A stretch of DNA of 64,000 nucleotides from a virus: the IMG/VR virus record IMGVR_UViG_3300033388_007160, positions 1 through 64,000 of that record; one strand, 5' to 3'. Of this stretch, positions 1 to 8,724 are shown one piece after another. Every line of letters begins with the position of its first letter. The first letter of the stretch is position 1. The translations under genes were made by a program, and so were the position numbers. The notes beneath the pieces are model-generated. The model was not told the DNA's origin and searched no databases. It saw only the letters and a program-made list of their open reading frames with translations.

Positions 1-843
1 GAAGACGGCCTCGCCATCGCCCGTCTGACTCGTGCCTATCCTCAGCGCGTGCATAAAATCCCCGTGCCCATACAGCTCAACTACGATGAAGTCCGCCGGA
101 AGATTGACTCGTATCGTGAGCAAATGGACGTGGACACAACGGTTACTTACGACAGCACTTCTGCTGGCTTCCGTATGGTCGGTCAGAGTTCGCCTACCAA
201 TGTAGATACGGATTACTATCTGCCTCGACTTTATACGCCGGACGGCAAGTTTGTTGATGGCGATGTTGAGAACCTACCTGCAGACAATCCCTATCTCACC
301 GACCTTGACGACATTTATCTGGACCTGAGGCGACTGATTTGCGCCCTCAATGTGCCGCTTGAATACCTGAACATGCGCGTCGGGCAACGTAGCTTCGTGG
401 ATAAGGCTTCCGAAGAAGCCCAGGAAAGCTTTGCGTATCTTATCCGTCATGTGCAGATGGCTTATGCCCACGGCCTTCGCCAGATATTCGACCTTCAGCT
501 TCTTCTGAAGGGCATCAATCCGCTGGAGGCCAAATATGAGGTGATGTTCCCCGTGGTCAGCCCGATAGCAACCAAGCGGTCGGCACAGGTTGACGCCATC
601 CGTGCAAATGTGGCTATGGTCTGGGCCAAACTTGGCATACCCGCTGAAGTGATTGGCCGGTCTGCCCTCCATCTCAGCCGTGACGACCTAGAAAGGTGGC
701 TCCAAGCCACAGGTGGCAAAATCTCCACCGAAGGCCTGGAGAAGTGGATAGACTACGCTTTAATGCAACTCAAACCCGATGAAGAAGAGGAGGGCGAGAA
801 GGAATATGAGCCTGCTGGAGCGGATACAGCAGCTACACGATGA
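1..843 (+). CDS. Portal protein, T4 gp20 type (5' end cut off by the window)
   Basis: The frame is open from base 1, so the GTG at 49 is not a real start and the N-terminal part lies to the left. The visible ~280 residues look like the C-terminal half of a T4-type portal: a 'RLTRAYPQR' segment, 'DVENLPA' before a long helix, then 'ALNVPLEYLN'. This protein forms the dodecameric ring at the packaging vertex of the head. A Glu-rich tail precedes the stop. It overlaps the ligase gene that follows. Terminase genes would be expected just upstream. Fairly sure of the family from these motifs and from the prohead protease/capsid ORF downstream. Confidence 0.85.
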   Translation, partial: EDGLAIARLTRAYPQRVHKIPVPIQLNYDEVRRKIDSYREQMDVDTTVTYDSTSAGFRMVGQSSPTNVDTDYYLPRLYTPDGKFVDGDVENLPADNPYLTDLDDIYLDLRRLICALNVPLEYLNMRVGQRSFVDKASEEAQESFAYLIRHVQMAYAHGLRQIFDLQLLLKGINPLEAKYEVMFPVVSPIATKRSAQVDAIRANVAMVWAKLGIPAEVIGRSALHLSRDDLERWLQATGGKISTEGLEKWIDYALMQLKPDEEEEGEKEYEPAGADTAATR

Positions 844-3800
844 AGCCCATGAGAAGCAGGATAAAGAGTTGCATGAGCTTGCCCGGCTGCTCATGGACAT
901 CTTTGACTTGGGCCACATAAGTATTGACGAACTGGACGAGCAGCCGGATGACCTGTGGCATAAATTTCCTCTGGCTGTGTCCGTCGCCAAGCAGGCTGTC
1001 CTTCAAATCGGTTCTTCCGTCAAACGCACAGACTATCACGATATAGACCTTCTCGTCCGCAGTGAAGGGGCCTGGGAACTGCTGGACGCCGTATCAGGCA
1101 AACTTGAACAGGTTCTCGGTGCTCCTATCCATCTGGTGCATGATGAATCTGGCCCGCATGGAGACTATGTGCCTGTTTATGATGTTGTGCTAATCCGGCG
1201 GCCTGAAAGGCAGCTTATCCACCCCGATGGCGTCGTCAGGCCGGGGGAATTCGTCAGAATTGGCCCATGGCGTCGCGTAGGGACATTCAAATTCCCCGTG
1301 GTGGCCCAGCATCTTATCCGTGGTGAACGTTACCAGATTCACAAGATTGGCGAAAAAATCATTGTCTTCAATAACGAAGGTGAAGTGATAGAAGATGACC
1401 TCTCGGTAAGCAACTTCGCCCTGGCCTTCTGGCGCATGGATGAACCTCAGGTTGCCGTCTGGGAAGGCGTATGGGACGGGGAAAACTTCTGGATTTGTGA
1501 ACTTCTTTACCATGAGGACGCCCAGGCCTGGAACATGCCTCTCCAGCATCGCCTTGCCCTGATGCAAAAATATGACTACCCCGAACCGGTGAGAGTCGTG
1601 CCCTATGAAATCATCCTGACGCCTGATGATTTGCTTGAACTTGAAGAAGGCACCTATGTCATCAAATGGCGCTATGAGCGTATAGACCTGCAGCGGCCCT
1701 TCTGGTTCGTATATGAAGCCCAGGCCATTAAGCCGGGGCAGTTCTTCAAGCTACTGAAGCCAGGTGCTTCCTATCATGGCCGTGAGTTTTTCTCTATTGA
1801 TGAGATTTGGGAATTCTGGGCCAAGCGCTTCATTGAAGAAGGCCATAAAATTTACTGCCAAGCCAAGATCGATGGTACGCACTGCGAGGGACATGTTTGG
1901 GCTGGCGGCGAGCAAGTTCGTATCTTCACAGAAGACCGTGCCCGTGACCGCAGCCAGTATCTCGGTCAGCTTGTTAAAGCGATGAAGCAATGGTGCGAAG
2001 ACGCTGACGTAGATAGCATCGTTTTTGACGGCGAAATCGTTTGGTATAAGAATGGCAAGGTCATTCCTCGCAAAGACATGGCTGCTATCTGGGGCGGTAA
2101 GCGAGATTTGAGCAATGAAGACATTCGCTGGTTCATCTTTGACCTTGTTTATGTAGACGGCGAAGACATACACGAGCAGCCCTATCAAGAACGGTTTAAG
2201 CGCCTCAAGGAACTTTTCAGCAAGGCCAGCGCAGAGGTTAAGAAGCGACTCATTCTCATCCCCAATCGTGTGGCCGATAGCAAGGAGACCTTCTATAAAC
2301 ACTGGGATTGGGCCTCCTCTTTCTCGTTCAGCGAGGGCATGGTGTGCAAGCTTGATACGATGACTTACGAGTTGGACGGCGGCACTGTCTACATGGCGAA
2401 GTGCAAAACTCGAAAAGAAATCCACACTTTAGTCATAGGCCGCCGCAGAATTGCTGGAAAAGACAACACGTATCAGTATCGCTGTGCCTTGAAAGCACCC
2501 GGTGGCTACCAAGCTATTGAAGCCGAGCGCAAAGTCACCGACAAAGACCTCGAAACAGAAAATGAATGGGAGATGGCTCCTAGTTGGCCGAGGCGTGAGA
2601 AGGGTGAATATGCATATGGTTCAACTTATGCTGTGGAAATGGAACGTCCGGCCAAGCTTGGCGAAATCATCTCTGTCATGGTTGACAATATAAATGTCTG
2701 GGAAGGTGATGATGGCAAGGAACACATCTCTTGGGAAAAGCCGCGAGTGATGAACATCCAACCCGAAGAGAAAGAACCCGACTCTGTGGAGTTCGCTAAG
2801 AAGCTGGCTAAGTACGGCACAAGGAAGGCCGAGGAAGTTGAATCGGCTCCTGCTGATTCAGATGAACAAGCAACAGTTGGCGAGGCTGTAGAGGTAATTG
2901 ACAAAGAAATCCCACCGGAGAGAGGCAAGGATGATGAAGGTGGCGAGGGCGGCGATGATGATGTGCTTTCGCGCTTCTGGTTTGAGATAGACGGCCAGGA
3001 AGTTGAACAGGACGACGAGCCCAACAAGTTCTGCTATCAGCATCATGTTCGGGGCATCATGATGCCCGATACGGTTAAGCGTGTGCAGAAGATACTTTTG
3101 CAGGGTGGCGAGGAGGCCGAGAAGGTCTGGAAGGAATTTGGCCTGGCAACGTTGACTATCCCTGTGGAAGAGCTCAAGCAGAAGGTTCGGGCTGCCAAAC
3201 CTGGCGAAGTCAGCAGTATCATCAATCAGGCTCTTGACAAGAAATTCCCCGGCGAGATTGAAGTGGCCGACCTTAAGCGTATAGTGCAGCGCGGTAATTG
3301 TCACGGCGATTTGCGCATCGAGGCCCCGCCCAAGCGTGAATTTCTGCTGGGCATCACGCAGGCTGTGGTGGGCAGTGCATTACAGTTCATGGACGATCCG
3401 AAGCATATAGAAGAACTTGGCGAAGAGAAGTTTATCGAGGGAGCCGAACAATGGCCTGCTGCCCTCAAATACTTCCAGCCCTATGGCTGGCTTACGCTGG
3501 TTGACTGGGGCGAATATGAATGGTCGCCGCCTGGTGATGTGGGGGCTACGAAAAACACGGCTGCCGTCTTCTACCTCGTGGACAGAGGCCAGGCCATCCT
3601 TGGCGTCCAGAAGCACGACTTCCATGAAGTGTTCTTGATATTCGAGAGGAACAAGAAATTGAGTGGCCGTTATATCTGGACGAAGGTCAACCTGCAGGGG
3701 CAGTGGACATGGCTTGGCCGTCGGCCCAGAGATCAGACGCCCTACATCCTCACGCACAATAAAGAAAAGGAAGAAGAAAAGGCCAAGCAGGAACATGGCT

Positions 3801-3925
3801 GGATAGTCTGGAATCCACTGGCCTGCGAAGCCCTTGCCAAGACCAAGCTCAAGAACCTGCTGCCCGTCAACTGGGAAGACAAAGTTGAACCCTTCTTCGA
3901 CGAACCAAGGGTGGACTTTAGCTAA
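806..3925 (+). CDS. Nucleotidyltransferase - ATP-dependent DNA ligase - phosphoesterase-like fusion
   Basis: Three parts are visible (residues counted from an alternative ATG at 779). (1) A Pol-beta-type nucleotidyltransferase-like domain with 'GSS' at ~78 and 'DID' at ~88-90, and Asp ~135. (2) An ATP-dependent DNA ligase: 'AKIDG' (motif I, Lys ~363), 'DGE' ~417, 'EGMVCK' ~519 and 'KCK' ~541. (3) After an acidic linker, a C-terminal part with 'HH' ~755, 'HGDLRIE' ~842-848 and a 'KLSGRYIW' segment, which resembles the 3'-phosphoesterase domain of bacterial LigD. It probably seals or repairs phage DNA ends. The ATG at 806 is preferred because 'AGGAGGGCGAGAAGGA' precedes it; 779 lacks a ribosome site. 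It overlaps the portal stop. The ligase call is firm; the two flanking domains are inferred. Confidence 0.85.
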   Translation: MSLLERIQQLHDEAHEKQDKELHELARLLMDIFDLGHISIDELDEQPDDLWHKFPLAVSVAKQAVLQIGSSVKRTDYHDIDLLVRSEGAWELLDAVSGKLEQVLGAPIHLVHDESGPHGDYVPVYDVVLIRRPERQLIHPDGVVRPGEFVRIGPWRRVGTFKFPVVAQHLIRGERYQIHKIGEKIIVFNNEGEVIEDDLSVSNFALAFWRMDEPQVAVWEGVWDGENFWICELLYHEDAQAWNMPLQHRLALMQKYDYPEPVRVVPYEIILTPDDLLELEEGTYVIKWRYERIDLQRPFWFVYEAQAIKPGQFFKLLKPGASYHGREFFSIDEIWEFWAKRFIEEGHKIYCQAKIDGTHCEGHVWAGGEQVRIFTEDRARDRSQYLGQLVKAMKQWCEDADVDSIVFDGEIVWYKNGKVIPRKDMAAIWGGKRDLSNEDIRWFIFDLVYVDGEDIHEQPYQERFKRLKELFSKASAEVKKRLILIPNRVADSKETFYKHWDWASSFSFSEGMVCKLDTMTYELDGGTVYMAKCKTRKEIHTLVIGRRRIAGKDNTYQYRCALKAPGGYQAIEAERKVTDKDLETENEWEMAPSWPRREKGEYAYGSTYAVEMERPAKLGEIISVMVDNINVWEGDDGKEHISWEKPRVMNIQPEEKEPDSVEFAKKLAKYGTRKAEEVESAPADSDEQATVGEAVEVIDKEIPPERGKDDEGGEGGDDDVLSRFWFEIDGQEVEQDDEPNKFCYQHHVRGIMMPDTVKRVQKILLQGGEEAEKVWKEFGLATLTIPVEELKQKVRAAKPGEVSSIINQALDKKFPGEIEVADLKRIVQRGNCHGDLRIEAPPKREFLLGITQAVVGSALQFMDDPKHIEELGEEKFIEGAEQWPAALKYFQPYGWLTLVDWGEYEWSPPGDVGATKNTAAVFYLVDRGQAILGVQKHDFHEVFLIFERNKKLSGRYIWTKVNLQGQWTWLGRRPRDQTPYILTHNKEKEEEKAKQEHGWIVWNPLACEALAKTKLKNLLPVNWEDKVEPFFDEPRVDFS

Positions 3926-3929
3926 GCTT

Positions 3930-3960
3930 TTGCCATAAAATTGGCAACAGAAGGTTGCCA
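3930..3960 (+). promoter_or_regulatory. Two mutually exclusive small hairpins before a membrane-protein gene
   Basis: TTGCCA (3930-3935) can pair with TGGCAA (3942-3947), but the same TGGCAAC (3942-3948) can also pair with GTTGCCA (3954-3960). The second hairpin ends next to the GAGGAGG ribosome site of the next gene. Such a switch could modulate translation. There is no experimental support. Confidence 0.35.
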
Positions 3961-3976
3961 GAGGAGGCGATAAGGA

Positions 3977-4330
3977 ATGCGGCTTAAGATTTATTTGGCG
4001 CTCGTCATCGGGGCTTTCCTGTGGGCCCTCGGTTCGGTTTGGGCTACAACGGAGAAGGTCTGTGGTGTTTGGGGCGTCATAGCTTATGGCATAGTGGCAG
4101 CAGCATGGCTTGCCATGGTGCTTGTGGCGCTTCACAAGGCAGGCTTGCCTTATCCGGTGGACATGAAATACGTCAATATTGCCTATGCGGTGCTAAGCGT
4201 GCTGACGTTCGGCGTGGCTTTTGTTGTCATACTTTTGACTTATGGTGACACGGCTGCTGTGCTCTGGGCCGGTATGGCCTCAGTAGGCTTGCTTGGCATG
4301 GCATACGAATGGTCGAGGGGGCGAGCATAA
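3977..4330 (+). CDS. Small membrane protein, about four membrane segments
   Basis: 117 residues, mostly hydrophobic, with about four membrane-spanning stretches (roughly residues 3-23, 30-52, 64-88 and 92-110) and short basic ends. Ribosome site GAGGAGGCGATAAGGA lies before the ATG. It sits between the ligase and the capsid ORF, a few bases ahead of a 62-aa gene. No family is recognised; a role in lysis or membrane association is possible but not shown. Confidence 0.6.
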   Translation: MRLKIYLALVIGAFLWALGSVWATTEKVCGVWGVIAYGIVAAAWLAMVLVALHKAGLPYPVDMKYVNIAYAVLSVLTFGVAFVVILLTYGDTAAVLWAGMASVGLLGMAYEWSRGRA

Positions 4331-4331
4331 A

Positions 4332-4520
4332 ATGGGTTTCTTTGAGAAACTGCTTCTCAGGAAACTGCGGCAAAAGGCCGAGAAAAAGGCAGCATCTGAG
4401 CTTGTAGCAAGGCATTGGCCCGCAATTGAGAAGACGCTTCGGGAACTCGGTTATGATACCGAACGTGACTTCAAGGTTGCCAGAGTGGCCTGCGAAAGGC
4501 TGATTGAACATATGCTGTAA
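4332..4520 (+). CDS. Small basic helical protein, unknown
   Basis: 62 residues, highly charged and helical, starting 'MGFFEKLLLRKLRQKAEKK'. The ATG at 4332 is chosen because a G-rich ribosome site lies just before it, whereas the upstream in-frame start at 4293 lies inside the preceding gene. It ends 3 bases before the capsid polyprotein ORF, so it is probably cotranslated with it. Function unknown. Confidence 0.55.
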   Translation: MGFFEKLLLRKLRQKAEKKAASELVARHWPAIEKTLRELGYDTERDFKVARVACERLIEHML

Positions 4521-4523
4521 GCC

Positions 4524-7487
4524 ATGAAATACGCTGAGATTACACCACAAAACGTTGCCAAAGCGCCGGATGAAGAACTGCGCAGCATTCACCGGCGTTT
4601 GCATAGCTGGTGGGTTAACCTGAAGTGTGAACGTGACATGGCGAACAAAAGTGAACATATGACTTGCCGTGGGATACTTGACAGGCATTTGCTTGTTGTG
4701 AAAGAATTTCTCAAGCGAGGCATTAAGCATAATGAGGTGGATGCGTTGGATACCATGACAAACAGGCTGCTGCGCAAAGAAGAACAGGATGCCGATGGCC
4801 GGTGTGGGACAGGCCAAGGGGCTGGTAAGCCCAAGAAGGGCGATGGCGGCGTGGAGTATTGCGTCTGTCCCAATTGTGGTTATAAAATGAAACATGAACG
4901 GGGCACGCCATGCAATCAATTCAAGTGCCCGGAGTGTGGTACACCGATGCAGGGAGCAGATGAAGCGGCCAAGAAAGATTACGGCAAGAAGACTGATTAT
5001 GGCAAGCTGAAGGGTAAGTGCCCATATGCAGGCGACCCTGAGAAATGCCCGGCGGCTGCCAAGGGTTACGGCTATCCGCCCAAGAAAGGCGAGGGGCCGC
5101 CTGAGGCAGCCAAGAACTGTAAGTATGCCAAGGAATATAAGTGCCCGTATTTCGGCAAGTATTACGGATACAAGAAAAAGTCCAAGGATGCATGGGTGCC
5201 TTCTGACCTTCAATCTCTTGCCCAAGCATTGCTGAAAGCGGGCACCTACGAAGAGTGCGAAAGCATAGCTATCCAGGCCCAGCAGCTTGAAGTGCCCGAA
5301 GAGTTTGAGGACTTCCGCAGGCTTATTATCGCTGAGGCCGAAGAGAAGGCACAGATATTCAAGTCCGACAATCGCGTTGAGCTTATTGACTCGTTTGAGG
5401 GGCAGGTTCTTGAGCTGCAGGAAGCCGATGAAGGCCGGGTTCGGTTTAAGGCCATCGTCGGCCAAGTCAATAAGGTCAACAAGAACAATCGGCTCTATCC
5501 GAAGAAGGAAATCGTCAGGAACCTGCCTCGCGTAAACGAGCTTATCAAGGCAGGGAAGTTTGTCGGTTTGGCTGACCATCCAAGCTTGTTCAGCAGTGGT
5601 TCAGTCCTTGACATTGCTGTAAAATTTACAGCGGCAGGCCTGAGGGGCAATAACATTGTTGTTGAAGGCGAAGTCGTGCCCACGCAGGCCGGTAAGGAAG
5701 TTGTCACATTGTGGAAGCATGGCGTTAACACAGAATGGTCGCTGCGTGGGTATGGCGAACTCCGGCCTGCCAAGGATAAAGACGGCAAAGATTTGGGCTA
5801 TGAAGTTGTAGAGAATTATGTGTGGGATGCAGTTGACATAGTATTGCGAGGTGCCGCAGAGACTCAGACTTTGAAAGTTGAATTTGAGCACGAAGACCAC
5901 CAGACTGAAAACTCTATACAAGAAGCGAGCCGGGGTGGAGACCCCGGCGGTGAGGCGATGGCTGAAGAGAAGGTTGTTGAACAGGCCGAACAGGCACAGG
6001 CTCAAGAGCAGGCTCAGGAACAGGCTACCCAGCCTGAGCCCCAGATAAACGTTGATGAAATCGCCAAGCAGCTTGAAGAGAAGGTTGCTGCCAAGGCCAC
6101 TGAGGTTGTGGACGCGGCCCTGAAGGCTGCGGAACTGGCGGCCTACAAGCGGCAGCGCATTGAGGCCGAACTGAAAGACCTTGAAGAGAACGTGTGTGCG
6201 CCTATCGTGCAGGCCGTCGAACGGGCATCCTCGAAGGAAGAAGTTGACAAGGTCTTCGAGGAATTCAAGCCGCTTGTTGAGAAGGTGCTTCTGGCGAAGA
6301 AGGTTGAGTATGCCGGTGTGGGCATCATCACCGAGGAGCGCCGGAAGCGCCACTATCGCGACCTGTGGGTGCATCCGGCCACGGGCGAAATCGCTGAACG
6401 GCCTGAAACGGTGGCCGAAGTCAAGGCCGCCCTGCTTGAAGGCCTCGAAGGCCGTACGCGCAAAGTCTTCGAGGATGTCCTTGCGAACTATGAGGAGAAC
6501 TACCCCGAATATCTGGAGGCCTGCACGAAGCACCGCGTGATGGAAGCGGCCACGACAACGACGGCGCTTGGTGTGACGCTGCCGCAGATTCTGCCGCTGA
6601 CCCGCCAGTTCTTCCCGAACCTGATACCATTTGAGATTGCGTCGGTGCAGCCACTGAAGGGCCCGACGGGTCGCGTCTACCATCTGGCGTTCAAGAAGGC
6701 AGGCGGTGGTGACTTGGCCGACAGCTCGTCCTTTGACAGCACTTGGGCCGACCATACGGAAGGCGATTCGAAATCCCAGATTACGCTGCAGTTCAGCTAC
6801 ACCGACGTTGAAGCCGAAGAGAAGGCCATCTACTTCCACGTCACCGAACAGCTCGTGCAGGACATGAAGGCGCTCTATAATCTGGACGCCGAGAAGGAAC
6901 TGCTGCAGGCGGCTTCCGATGAGATTGCCCGCGAGGTCAACTACCAGTTCCTTGAACTGCTGCGTGCCAATGCCACGGCAGGTTCCGAGAACTATGGCAC
7001 CAAGCGGCCCAGCGGCTACACGTCCGACCTCGAATGGTATCGGATGCTGGTGGCGTTCATCCAGAAGGTGTCGGCCAAGATTGGTGCGAAGGTCAACCAT
7101 GAAGGCAACTGGATTGTAGCCGATCCGAACAGCATTAACATCCTCGCTGCTGTGGACGCCCTGCAGGGTGCCCAGCCCGAACGCAACTACGGCACGGGCC
7201 TGGTCCGGTTGGGTGTCATCCGTGGCTTCACGGTCTACCAGGCACAGTGGTTCCAGCCCAACACCATCCTCGTGGGCTTCAAGCCGCCGAGCTGGCAGTA
7301 CGCGGGTGCCGTGTATGCGCCATATGTGCCGCTCTACATCGGCCAGACTGAGATTGACGCCGAGACGAACACCCGCAAGCGGTCGGTGTCCAGCAGGGCG
7401 GCCATGGCGGTGCTGAACGGCAACGCATACGGCATCGTGAACGTCCAGTTCGGCACCACGGGCACGCCGCCATTCGACAGCGCCTAG
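4524..7487 (+). CDS. Zinc ribbon - prohead protease - scaffold - major capsid protein polyprotein
   Basis: One uninterrupted 987-residue frame covers functions that are separate genes in T4. Residues ~115-138 hold two CxxC pairs (zinc ribbon); a Cys/Lys/Gly/Tyr-rich stretch follows. Residues ~308-412 match the T4 gp21-type protease: 'NNRLYP' ~321, 'ADHP' with candidate catalytic His ~352, and 'WSLRGYGEL' with candidate Ser ~406. Residues ~480-670 are Glu/Gln/Ala-rich, like a scaffold. From about Met673 the sequence is gp23-like: 'FPNLI', 'KGPTGRVYH', 'NWIVADPN', 'VYAPYVPLYIG'. The protease would be expected to cleave scaffold from capsid protein during head maturation. An in-frame ATG at 5958 may also yield scaffold plus capsid alone. 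A terminator follows. Confidence 0.88.
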   Translation: MKYAEITPQNVAKAPDEELRSIHRRLHSWWVNLKCERDMANKSEHMTCRGILDRHLLVVKEFLKRGIKHNEVDALDTMTNRLLRKEEQDADGRCGTGQGAGKPKKGDGGVEYCVCPNCGYKMKHERGTPCNQFKCPECGTPMQGADEAAKKDYGKKTDYGKLKGKCPYAGDPEKCPAAAKGYGYPPKKGEGPPEAAKNCKYAKEYKCPYFGKYYGYKKKSKDAWVPSDLQSLAQALLKAGTYEECESIAIQAQQLEVPEEFEDFRRLIIAEAEEKAQIFKSDNRVELIDSFEGQVLELQEADEGRVRFKAIVGQVNKVNKNNRLYPKKEIVRNLPRVNELIKAGKFVGLADHPSLFSSGSVLDIAVKFTAAGLRGNNIVVEGEVVPTQAGKEVVTLWKHGVNTEWSLRGYGELRPAKDKDGKDLGYEVVENYVWDAVDIVLRGAAETQTLKVEFEHEDHQTENSIQEASRGGDPGGEAMAEEKVVEQAEQAQAQEQAQEQATQPEPQINVDEIAKQLEEKVAAKATEVVDAALKAAELAAYKRQRIEAELKDLEENVCAPIVQAVERASSKEEVDKVFEEFKPLVEKVLLAKKVEYAGVGIITEERRKRHYRDLWVHPATGEIAERPETVAEVKAALLEGLEGRTRKVFEDVLANYEENYPEYLEACTKHRVMEAATTTTALGVTLPQILPLTRQFFPNLIPFEIASVQPLKGPTGRVYHLAFKKAGGGDLADSSSFDSTWADHTEGDSKSQITLQFSYTDVEAEEKAIYFHVTEQLVQDMKALYNLDAEKELLQAASDEIAREVNYQFLELLRANATAGSENYGTKRPSGYTSDLEWYRMLVAFIQKVSAKIGAKVNHEGNWIVADPNSINILAAVDALQGAQPERNYGTGLVRLGVIRGFTVYQAQWFQPNTILVGFKPPSWQYAGAVYAPYVPLYIGQTEIDAETNTRKRSVSSRAAMAVLNGNAYGIVNVQFGTTGTPPFDSA
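5930..5960 (+). promoter_or_regulatory. Hairpin and possible internal translation start in the capsid ORF
   Basis: CCGGGGT (5930-5936) and ACCCCGG (5941-5947) form a perfect 7-bp stem with loop GGAG. Eleven bases after it comes an in-frame ATG (5958) with GGTGAGG just ahead. The start would give a ~509-residue scaffold-capsid product. It sits exactly at the protease/scaffold boundary, so internal initiation is plausible. Inference only. Confidence 0.4.
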
Positions 7488-7508
7488 TAGCTTAACAGCG
7501 TAACTCGG

Positions 7509-7546
7509 ACCGGGGGCCGTCGGGATGACGGCTCCCGGTTTATTTT
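7509..7546 (+). terminator. Intrinsic terminator after the capsid gene
   Basis: A 13-bp stem (7509-7521 with 7527-7539, one G-T wobble) with loop GGGAT is followed by TTTATTTT. It lies 20 bases after the capsid stop codon and would end the head transcript or lower expression of the genes beyond it. Confidence 0.88.
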
Positions 7547-7599
7547 GTCATGCAAATGGGTAGACTACGAGTGATGGCAGAGAGAAAGGAGTGTCCCCG

Positions 7600-7995
7600 A
7601 TGGCTGTGCTGGCTGTATCATTGATATGCTTGTGGGCCGAGGTTCCTGCTACGGGTGCTGCGCAAGAGTTCTATTACATGTGCGCCAAGCCTGCTACTGA
7701 GTTGTATGGGATAATAACAGCCCCGCCTGAACCGGCTAAATTGGCCAAGGCTTTTGAGTTCGTTCGGGCAGGCTTGCAATGCGTTGAAAAGGCTTGGCGA
7801 GCTGCCCACCGAAGCAATGACTATCAAGAGTTTCTGGCCGCTCTGTATGTACATCGAGGTTATGAGGCTCTGGTCTGGTATTATCTGGCCTGCTGCTGGG
7901 CAAAACAGGGCAATCAAGACATGGCCTTCCAATTCTGGCAGGTCAGTTCACTGCTCTGGAAACAGGCACAGGATATTTATCAACCTATCAAGTAA
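7600..7995 (+). CDS. Unknown protein with a signal-like N-terminus
   Basis: 131 residues. The first ~22 residues are hydrophobic ('MAVLAVSLICLWAEVPATGA'), resembling a signal peptide or an anchor; the rest is helical with several Cys and Trp. The ATG at 7600 is favoured over the GTG at 7591 because AAGGAG sits 8 bases before it. First gene after the terminator. Not recognised. Confidence 0.5.
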   Translation: MAVLAVSLICLWAEVPATGAAQEFYYMCAKPATELYGIITAPPEPAKLAKAFEFVRAGLQCVEKAWRAAHRSNDYQEFLAALYVHRGYEALVWYYLACCWAKQGNQDMAFQFWQVSSLLWKQAQDIYQPIK

Positions 7996-8022
7996 AGACC
8001 ACATAAAGGGGTTGTACTTGCC

Positions 8023-8724
8023 GTGCCTGCTAAGATTGGAGCAATTGACTTCATCAACATAAACGACCCATTCGAGGGTGGCAAACGCATTCAGCTTCCT
8101 TTGAGAACTATAAGCGCTGTTGACAAAGAGCTCTTTTCACATTTTTCTGCAGAGGAACGTGCTTCATTGATTGCCGAAGCAGCTTGGGACGCTGCAGCCC
8201 GTGATGCACCTCTCGCCGTTTGCGACTATATATATTCGAGGCACCCCAACATAGTCCGAAAAGTAGATGAATGCCGCAATCTTATTGCTGCGCAAGCACA
8301 ACATCTTCGTGGAAATCAGATTGCTAAACATGTCTTAGAACATTATGTCGGAAGTTTGGCAGATCTGTTAAATTGGACGGCAAAGCATATCACCTGCGGA
8401 GAACCACCCTTTGACATTGAAGCATTTATAGCCTTCGCACGCGAAACTTGTCACTACATCCAAGGTTTAATAGCGAATATCGAGCATGAGCTCGCTTGTT
8501 TTGAAGCTCATGAACCTCGTTCTCGCAGAGAAGAACTACAAGCAACAAAACGTCTGCTGACAAGAATGCTTGGCGAAGTCAATCGTGCTGCGACGATTTA
8601 TCTTAGGATTGCCAAGAGCATTAACGAGTTAATCCAGCAGATTTTGCCTCAAATCTATAGCCGGGTTTATATGGAGCTTAGGCACATTTGCGAAGAGACA
8701 ACAGAGGAGGAGCTTGCCCAATGA
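8023..8724 (+). CDS. Hypothetical helical protein
   Basis: 233 residues, probable GTG start with a GGGG-containing ribosome site upstream. The protein is largely helical with no signal peptide and no motif I recognise. Its stop overlaps the start of the next gene (ATGA), so it belongs to an operon of unknown genes running to about 10.6 kb, between head and neck genes. Confidence 0.55.
   Translation: MPAKIGAIDFININDPFEGGKRIQLPLRTISAVDKELFSHFSAEERASLIAEAAWDAAARDAPLAVCDYIYSRHPNIVRKVDECRNLIAAQAQHLRGNQIAKHVLEHYVGSLADLLNWTAKHITCGEPPFDIEAFIAFARETCHYIQGLIANIEHELACFEAHEPRSRREELQATKRLLTRMLGEVNRAATIYLRIAKSINELIQQILPQIYSRVYMELRHICEETTEEELAQ

Noticed and set aside
4227-7100. Long minus-strand open frames (about 450 and 500 codons) opposite the capsid ORF
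   Set aside because: They mirror a strongly biased + strand gene, have no ribosome sites and no recognisable domains.
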